NCBI GenBank assembly: GCA_032173965.1
Contig: CM063292.1
Location: forward strand, 4,788,001-4,852,000
Direction of reading: 5' to 3'
Source of the DNA: Sitta carolinensis
Lineage: Eukaryota; Chordata; Aves; Passeriformes; Sittidae
Length of the DNA: 64,000 nucleotides
The notes under the pieces are model-generated. The model did not search any database. It was not told the origin of the DNA and saw only the letters and a program-made list of their open reading frames with translations. This document shows positions 61,301 through 64,000 of this stretch, in pieces; position 1 is the stretch's first letter; every line of letters starts with the position of its first letter. The translations under genes and the position numbers were made by a program.

Positions 61301-63997
61301 TTTGATTTTAGCTGATGCCTGCACACTTCCTCATTATTTTTTCTTACTGTACCTTTTGATATCCATATATCCTATATAACTGCATTAATTAAAAGAATAT
61401 TTTAATTCTATATCTTAAGAGGTTGCCTATTCCCATTGAACATGATGACTGCAATTTTGGTTCCTGTTCCATCGCAGATTGATTTTTTTCTCTTTTGGTT
61501 GTCTCTCAAGATGGTCCCATACCCCAAACTTGCCCAGTGATGAGAAGAAAAGTTCTTCTCCCAGAGGGCTGCCCTGGTGGTTTGTGTTCATTGCTTGGTT
61601 CCTGGTGGCAGCCACCAGCAGTGTGTCCGGGTTCTTTACCATGCTCTACGGACTCCATTATGGCAAAGAGAACTCCATCAAGTGGCTCATCTCCATGGCC
61701 ATCTCCTTCTTGGAAAGTCTTTTCATCACACAGCCCTTAAAGGTGAGAGCCTCAGAAACACAACCGCTGGCCAGGATGAATTCACCTGCTGCTTTTGCAG
61801 GAAGACAATGTAACATTCTAAAGAGCTACAGGATTTAAGATATAAAATGAGAAGTCTTTGCCCTTAAAACAAGAGCAGGCAGGTGGTTTACAGAGTTCTG
61901 ATGGTTTTTACTGACTTATCTCCATTAGTTTCAGCTCCTTTGCTTTGTCAGGGTTTAATGAGGTTTCTGACTAGTGAGGATGTGTCACAAAATCAGTTCA
62001 GCTGGACAAACCCCAGCACTGGACACTGTTCTCTTGTTTATGGGCTTCAGCTGCATGGGTTCAACAAACCCAAAGCACAGTTGTTTTCCTGGAGTGCTTG
62101 GATCCAAAGGGATCCAGGTCAAAGCCTGAACTTCTTTATATGAAATGGGAATATGGTGAGTCTATAGCTGAGTCTTTCCAGGTGCTGGGATTTGCTGCTT
62201 TTTTTGCTCTGGTTCTAAAGAAGGTGGAACATGAGGATGAAGAAAACACAGCTATTGATGGGCCTTTATCTGCACCAGGTAACTGCCTGCAAAGTTAAAA
62301 ATTATTAAAGAAAGTGCAGAATTCTCCAAGATTTTGGAGTGCTTTATGAATGAATATGTGACTAAGCTCAACTGGCTTGCAAAAAACCTGTAACTATCCC
62401 ACAACTTAGTGAAAATAAATAAGTGATCAGTAAAAAATGCACCCTTCATCTAGACTGGTAGCTCTTTATCTGACAAGCATAAAATCTCTCACAAAATTAA
62501 ATTTCCCACATCCTTTAATCCCTATATAGAAGTTCTCAGGTTACATACTTTTCCACAGCCACAATTATCTGCATTATTCCCTTAAACTGAACAGCAGCTT
62601 ATGCAGTCATAATCATATCTAAATAAAGCCTTCAGTAGCAGACAGGAATCCTAGGGCACAGCAGTTATCTGACCTACAGCTTCCTCCCTGCTCAGGCTGT
62701 GAATACAGCACCTTCTGAGATGCTCAGCCTAGAGAGAGACACCTGGACCACACCTGGTCCTAAACCCAACACACGGGGTTTGTGAGCTCCTTGCCTCCCC
62801 ACGGTTTGCCTTACAATTGCTATAGTCATGTTTAAATCACATCCTCTGTATTCCTGAGGGAAAGCATTAGATAGAAATGTTTCCTTAGAAAGTCCAAACA
62901 AACAAAAAACAGGACATGGATGATCAGTTGACTAATTCCAGGGTTCCCTGCTCTCCCTCACAGGTGATTCACACCCTCTCTTTGGGGTCCGAAGGACAGT
63001 AGAAGCAATATCTACCGGCCACCTCCTGCTGCTGATGTGGAGAAAATGAAAATCAGCTGCATGAAGGAGCAGAAAGCATTTGCCCTCATCAGAGAAATCC
63101 TGGGTATTACCCACATGTAGATTATCTTGTTTTATTCAGTAATACTCATCAGTAATTTTACATCAGTGAAAATATTGTTCTCTTGGGTGACAAAGTTTTG
63201 GCATATCTTCAGCTTTCTGCCAGCCGTTATGATGTAGAGACAGGCTGTTCCATGGCAGCTGGAGCTGCAGGGAGGTGGGAATGTTAGCTGGAGATAGGAG
63301 TGTGCCTAAGGCTTAATTTCATGGTAAAGAAACACATCACAAACATGAGAGATTAAAGAAAAGCAGAAAGGATAAAAGGAGGAGGTCAACAGTTAAATCA
63401 AGCTGAAATCAAAGAGCAGAGGGAGGCCATCTTTCTAAAAGCAGACAGTATGTACAGATAATGATTTATGCCCCTGTTTCATTTCCTCTAAAATCAATGG
63501 CAAAAAATATTACCACAACTTCACTTGGAAAGAAGTTAGACTACTCATTTTATATGGAGCTGCCATGACTACTTCTGTTCAGCCATCCCACTTATTTTCT
63601 TGACTGCTACTCATACTCCAAATGTGAAACACTTAAACTGCAGCACTTTGAAGCAGTTAGGGTGGATTCATTAGCAATGGTCACTCAGAGTCTACAAAGC
63701 ACCTCCTCGGCCTAATAGGTGCTGACAGCAATAATCATTCATGCAATTTATTTTGAACAGCATTCTGAAACCAGAGCTCACATGTGCTGTCTCTTTCTGT
63801 TTTTTTTCCAGCCTATCTGGGGTTTTTATGGATGCTGTTACTGGTTGCCTATGGGCAGAGAGATCCCAACTCCTACTATTTAAACAAACACATTGAGGAC
63901 AGCTTTACTGATGGATTCCACGACATCTACAGTTACCAGGATTTTTTCACGTGGGCAAACACTACTTTACTCAAAAATCTTTATGGATCATATAAAG
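35953..63997 (+). CDS. PKD1L2: Polycystin-1-like protein 2, 5' 35 exons (continues beyond window)
   Basis: PKD1L2 is a large membrane protein of the polycystin-1 family with adhesion-GPCR-like autoproteolysis and a polycystin channel-like core. The reconstruction has 35 coding exons and about 2,041 codons. By residue: signal peptide 1-25, C-type lectin about 32-164, SUEL/galactose-binding lectin about 168-263, PKD-like and REJ region about 264-1230, GPS about 1295-1335, first membrane helix about 1360, PLAT about 1394-1510, then five more helices. The rest (about 400 residues in human) lies to the right. Start ATG 35953 was chosen because a hydrophobic leader follows at once. Most junctions are GT-AG; introns 20 and 29 look GC-AG. 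Exon 34 is one base short and breaks the frame. Neighbourhood with BCO1 and GAN supports PKD1L2 over PKD1L3. Human PKD1L2 is listed as a gene/pseudogene, so loss in this lineage is possible. Confidence 0.93.
36801..36965 (+). CDS. PKD1L2: PKD1L2 exon 2: end of C-type lectin domain
   Basis: Residues 110-164, with [20 protein letters not shown] and ending in [13 protein letters not shown], the closing cysteine pattern of the fold. The sugar-binding triplet is QPS rather than QPD/EPN and the WND motif is absent. The donor is TTTG|GTAAGA. Confidence 0.9.
39567..39752 (+). CDS. PKD1L2: PKD1L2 exon 3: SUEL-type lectin, first part
   Basis: Residues 165-226. [20 protein letters not shown] and [14 protein letters not shown] match the rhamnose/galactose-binding SUEL lectin pattern. 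The acceptor is TATTAG|AATCTG. Confidence 0.92.
40347..40391. repeat. (TTTTG)n T-rich repeat in PKD1L2 intron 3
   Basis: Imperfect TTTTG pentamers merge into a poly-T tract, a simple low-complexity repeat. Confidence 0.75.
40612..40722 (+). CDS. PKD1L2: PKD1L2 exon 4: SUEL-type lectin, second part
   Basis: Residues 227-263, with C-x4-AC (CHGLQAC) and [20 protein letters not shown], the typical C-terminus of a SUEL domain. Both splice sites fit the consensus. Confidence 0.92.
41135..41282 (+). CDS. PKD1L2: PKD1L2 exon 5: PKD-like segment
   Basis: Residues 264-312, a beta-rich extracellular segment ([33 protein letters not shown]). The donor AC|GTAAGA is in phase 2. Confidence 0.87.
41849..42078 (+). 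CDS. PKD1L2: PKD1L2 exon 6: PKD-like segment
   Basis: Residues 313-389, with [20 protein letters not shown], the last strands of a PKD Ig-like fold, then a linker to the REJ region. The donor is GGAG|GTGAGC. Confidence 0.9.
42725..43129 (+). CDS. PKD1L2: PKD1L2 exon 7: extracellular region before REJ
   Basis: Residues 390-524 form the longest exon of the gene here. It has several potential N-glycosylation sites (NMT, NLT, NTT, NVS, NRT). The second half is GC-rich. The donor is GAAG|GTACAG. Confidence 0.88.
44216..44314 (+). CDS. PKD1L2: PKD1L2 exon 8
   Basis: Residues 525-557. [20 protein letters not shown] is the closing motif of a PKD-type repeat. The acceptor is TTCTAG|GTACTT and the donor AAAG|GTAATT. 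Confidence 0.88.
45035..45084 (+). CDS. PKD1L2: PKD1L2 exon 9 (50-bp exon)
   Basis: Residues 558-574, a very short, lysine-rich linker ([16 protein letters not shown]). It is supported by both splice sites (ACAG|ATTCTG, AAAC|GTAAGT) and by phase agreement with exons 8 and 10. Confidence 0.75.
46171..46276 (+). CDS. PKD1L2: PKD1L2 exon 10: REJ region start
   Basis: Residues 575-609, with [20 protein letters not shown] and WTCG. The donor G|GTTTGT is a weak GT site but is the one that keeps frame into exon 11. Confidence 0.78.
46870..47077 (+). CDS. PKD1L2: PKD1L2 exon 11: REJ region
   Basis: Residues 610-678, with [20 protein letters not shown] and [18 protein letters not shown], a REJ-like pattern. 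The phase 2 donor ATCAG|GTCTGG is followed by a CR1 scrap in the intron. Confidence 0.85.
47187..47395 (-). mobile_element. CR1 LINE 3' fragment (antisense) in PKD1L2 intron 11
   Basis: It begins AGAATCATAGAATCACAGAA, the reverse complement of the CR1 3' terminal repeats, then runs through TTGGAAGGGACCTT, GGGCAACCTGTGCTGGGGCC and CAGCACCTTCACAGTAAAG. It is a well preserved but truncated copy, antisense to the host gene. Confidence 0.92.
47676..47796 (+). CDS. PKD1L2: PKD1L2 exon 12: REJ region
   Basis: Residues 679-719, with [19 protein letters not shown] and [12 protein letters not shown]. The acceptor is CTTACAG|GTGTGA and the donor AAG|GTGAGA. Confidence 0.87.
48046..48187 (+). CDS. PKD1L2: PKD1L2 exon 13: REJ region
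   Basis: Residues 720-766, with [20 protein letters not shown] and [10 protein letters not shown]. The donor is ACAG|GTAGGG. The following intron carries the GC-rich repeat island. Confidence 0.87.
48485..48820. repeat. GC-rich 11-bp tandem repeat block in PKD1L2 intron 13
   Basis: The unit GTTCGCGGCCC repeats about 12 times at 48600-48730 and about four more times at 48754-48800. Blocks of the form CCCTCAGGCCGGGCGCCGC occur near 48521, 48569, 48734 and 48806 between the runs. The array ends about 20 bases before the next exon. Chance ORFs through it are artefacts. Confidence 0.93.
48843..49037 (+). CDS. PKD1L2: PKD1L2 exon 14: GC-saturated REJ exon
   Basis: Residues 767-831, with [35 protein letters not shown] and LTYCFYAAP. 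The frame agrees with both neighbours and the pattern (PPP...C...FTVSC...LTYCFY) is REJ-like. GC content is far higher than in all other exons, producing Gly/Pro/Arg/Ala-rich protein. An alternative in-frame acceptor lies 30 bases upstream. Confidence 0.85.
49203..49348 (+). CDS. PKD1L2: PKD1L2 exon 15: REJ region
   Basis: Residues 832-880, with [20 protein letters not shown] and [17 protein letters not shown]. Composition returns to the normal AT-rich level. Confidence 0.9.
49824..50018 (+). CDS. PKD1L2: PKD1L2 exon 16
   Basis: Residues 881-945, a helical region ([18 protein letters not shown]). The donor is GAG|GTCAGC. Confidence 0.86.
50849..50974 (+). CDS. PKD1L2: PKD1L2 exon 17
   Basis: Residues 946-987, with [20 protein letters not shown] and LSLSAQ, part of the helical GAIN-type subdomain A. 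The acceptor is CCCAAG|CTCCGA and the donor CAG|GTAAGA. Confidence 0.87.
52210..52391 (+). CDS. PKD1L2: PKD1L2 exon 18
   Basis: Residues 988-1047, with [20 protein letters not shown] and [13 protein letters not shown]. It is helical. The donor is AACAG|GTAATT, phase 2. Confidence 0.88.
52531..52653 (+). CDS. PKD1L2: PKD1L2 exon 19
   Basis: Residues 1048-1088, with [20 protein letters not shown]. The frame requires the second AG of a CCAGAG tandem acceptor; the first AG would lead to an early stop. The donor is CACAG|GTAACA. Confidence 0.82.
53475..53601 (+). CDS. PKD1L2: PKD1L2 exon 20, followed by a GC-AG intron
   Basis: Residues 1089-1131, Ser/Thr-rich ([29 protein letters not shown]). 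The only donor that keeps the phase with exon 21 is AAGG|GCAAGT, a strong GC-type donor. Confidence 0.82.
54490..54624 (+). CDS. PKD1L2: PKD1L2 exon 21: GAIN region
   Basis: Residues 1132-1176, with [20 protein letters not shown] and [16 protein letters not shown]. The end motif [11 protein letters not shown] continuing into exon 22 is typical of polycystin-like GAIN domains. Confidence 0.9.
55287..55512 (+). CDS. PKD1L2: PKD1L2 exon 22: GAIN region
   Basis: Residues 1177-1251, with [20 protein letters not shown] and [17 protein letters not shown]. The donor is GGAG|GTAAGA. Confidence 0.92.
55784..55977 (+). CDS. PKD1L2: PKD1L2 exon 23: GAIN/GPS region, first part
   Basis: Residues 1252-1316, with [19 protein letters not shown] and [17 protein letters not shown], the first cysteine-tryptophan half of the GPS motif. 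The donor is CAT|GTAAGT. Confidence 0.93.
56386..56616 (+). CDS. PKD1L2: PKD1L2 exon 24: GPS cleavage site and first membrane helix
   Basis: Residues 1317-1393. [15 protein letters not shown] holds the GPS motif with the HL|T autoproteolysis site, then helix [20 protein letters not shown] and a basic cytoplasmic start (RRKDIQDD). Confidence 0.95.
56838..56939 (+). CDS. PKD1L2: PKD1L2 exon 25: PLAT domain, first part
   Basis: Residues 1394-1427, with [20 protein letters not shown] and then [10 protein letters not shown], the canonical start of a polycystin PLAT domain in the first intracellular loop. Confidence 0.94.
57127..57305 (+). CDS. PKD1L2: PKD1L2 exon 26: PLAT domain, middle
   Basis: Residues 1428-1486, with [31 protein letters not shown] and [20 protein letters not shown], clear PLAT strands. 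Confidence 0.95.
57648..57794 (+). CDS. PKD1L2: PKD1L2 exon 27: PLAT domain, end
   Basis: Residues 1487-1535, with [20 protein letters not shown] and [16 protein letters not shown], the conserved close of the PLAT domain. Confidence 0.95.
58301..58500 (+). CDS. PKD1L2: PKD1L2 exon 28: second membrane helix
   Basis: Residues 1536-1602, with [20 protein letters not shown] and helix [20 protein letters not shown]. The donor is TTGG|GTAACA. Confidence 0.94.
58581..58598. repeat. Poly-T tract in PKD1L2 intron 28
   Basis: About 18 thymines lie roughly 70 bp before exon 29. It is possibly part of a polypyrimidine-rich region or a remnant tail; nothing else is recognisable. Confidence 0.6.
58670..58896 (+). 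CDS. PKD1L2: PKD1L2 exon 29: third membrane helix, followed by a GC-AG intron
   Basis: Residues 1603-1678, with [20 protein letters not shown] and [14 protein letters not shown], then a Pro/Ser/Thr-rich loop. The donor that fits the phase of exon 30 is AAAG|GCAAGT, a GC donor; the nearest GT two bases downstream gives the wrong phase. Confidence 0.88.
59412..59625 (+). CDS. PKD1L2: PKD1L2 exon 30: intracellular loop
   Basis: Residues 1679-1749, with [20 protein letters not shown] and [20 protein letters not shown]. The donor is CAAG|GTAAAT. Confidence 0.92.
59724..59975 (-). mobile_element. CR1 LINE fragment (antisense) in PKD1L2 intron 30
   Basis: ACAGAATAGCTGAGGTTAGA, TGAGGATGAAGACTCCACAA, CTTATGTTCAGAAATTTCCC and CTGTTGCCTCTTGTTCTATT follow the reverse-complement order of the CR1 3' region. 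It is old and diverged. Confidence 0.8.
60551..60770 (+). CDS. PKD1L2: PKD1L2 exon 31: intracellular loop
   Basis: Residues 1750-1822, with [20 protein letters not shown] and then [17 protein letters not shown], amphipathic and possibly coiled coil. The donor is GAGGG|GTAACC, phase 2. Confidence 0.9.
61511..61742 (+). CDS. PKD1L2: PKD1L2 exon 32: fourth helix and start of fifth
   Basis: Residues 1823-1900, with SRGLPWWF-type motif ([20 protein letters not shown]), then [20 protein letters not shown] and helix [14 protein letters not shown]. Highly conserved among polycystin-1-like proteins. Confidence 0.95.
62182..62278 (+). CDS. PKD1L2: PKD1L2 exon 33: rest of fifth helix
   Basis: Residues 1901-1932, with [20 protein letters not shown]. 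The donor is CCAG|GTAACT, phase 1. Confidence 0.93.
62964..63103 (+). pseudogene. PKD1L2: PKD1L2 exon 34 with one-base frame break
   Basis: The acceptor CACAG|GTGATT and donor CTGG|GTATTA are good, and the second half encodes the family-conserved [20 protein letters not shown] and [12 protein letters not shown] in the frame that joins exon 35. From exon 33, however, the frame entering the exon is one base off. It would run to a TGA at 63047-63049. The exon is 140 bp where 141 (or 144) would fit, so one base seems to be missing between 62966 and 63000, for instance in GAAGGACAG. It may be a sequencing or assembly error, an allele, or a real inactivating change. Confidence 0.75.
63812..63997 (+). 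CDS. PKD1L2: PKD1L2 exon 35: sixth helix and start of polycystin extracellular domain
   Basis: About 62 residues, with [20 protein letters not shown] and then [20 protein letters not shown], the start of the conserved extracellular polycystin loop. The frame reaches AAAG|GTG at the window edge, which is a likely donor, but the exon could also continue beyond it. Confidence 0.92.
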
Positions 63998-64000
63998 GTG

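Overview
This window is vertebrate nuclear DNA with spliced genes. It comes from a bird. The evidence is several antisense or sense CR1 LINE 3' fragments with the avian 3' sequence, compact introns, and a reconstructed BCO1 protein of 526 residues, the length I recall for chicken. A passerine or other neoavian is plausible but cannot be settled from the sequence. No bacterial operon, phage or CRISPR content was seen.

Layout. Positions 1-6995 are intron 1 of GAN (gigaxonin, minus strand), whose first coding exon is 6996-7162 inside a CpG-rich promoter (about 6600-7450). Positions 7851-12227 are intergenic plus the BCO1 3' UTR. BCO1 (beta-carotene 15,15'-oxygenase) fills 12228-27715 on the minus strand with all 11 coding exons, an intact frame, and the four iron-binding histidines. 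Intron 2 of BCO1 holds a ~2 kb minisatellite with a 55-bp unit and higher-order structure. Intron 1 holds a probable solo LTR and a CR1 scrap. Positions 27716-35800 are the divergent intergenic region between the BCO1 promoter and PKD1L2. PKD1L2 (polycystin-1-like 2) runs on the plus strand from 35953 past the right edge. I could place 35 coding exons (about 2,040 codons). They encode a signal peptide, C-type lectin, SUEL/galactose-binding lectin, PKD/REJ region, GAIN/GPS, PLAT, and six of the 11 membrane segments. The gene order GAN-BCO1-PKD1L2, with PKD1L2 opposite in strand, is the one I recall from human 16q23.

The three genes are neighbours, not a pathway. BCO1 makes retinal from provitamin A, gigaxonin is a CUL3 adaptor for intermediate-filament turnover, and PKD1L2 is an adhesion-GPCR-like polycystin. 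The most noteworthy features are as follows. (1) The 55-bp minisatellite keeps all three forward frames open and creates spurious 500-720 codon ORFs. (2) A GC-saturated island with 11-bp repeats abuts a GC-rich PKD1L2 exon. (3) PKD1L2 has two apparent GC-AG introns. (4) PKD1L2 exon 34 carries a one-base deficit that breaks the frame. (5) The BCO1 promoter holds a MEF2-type site next to a DR1/PPRE-like site. I found no convincing new biological system.
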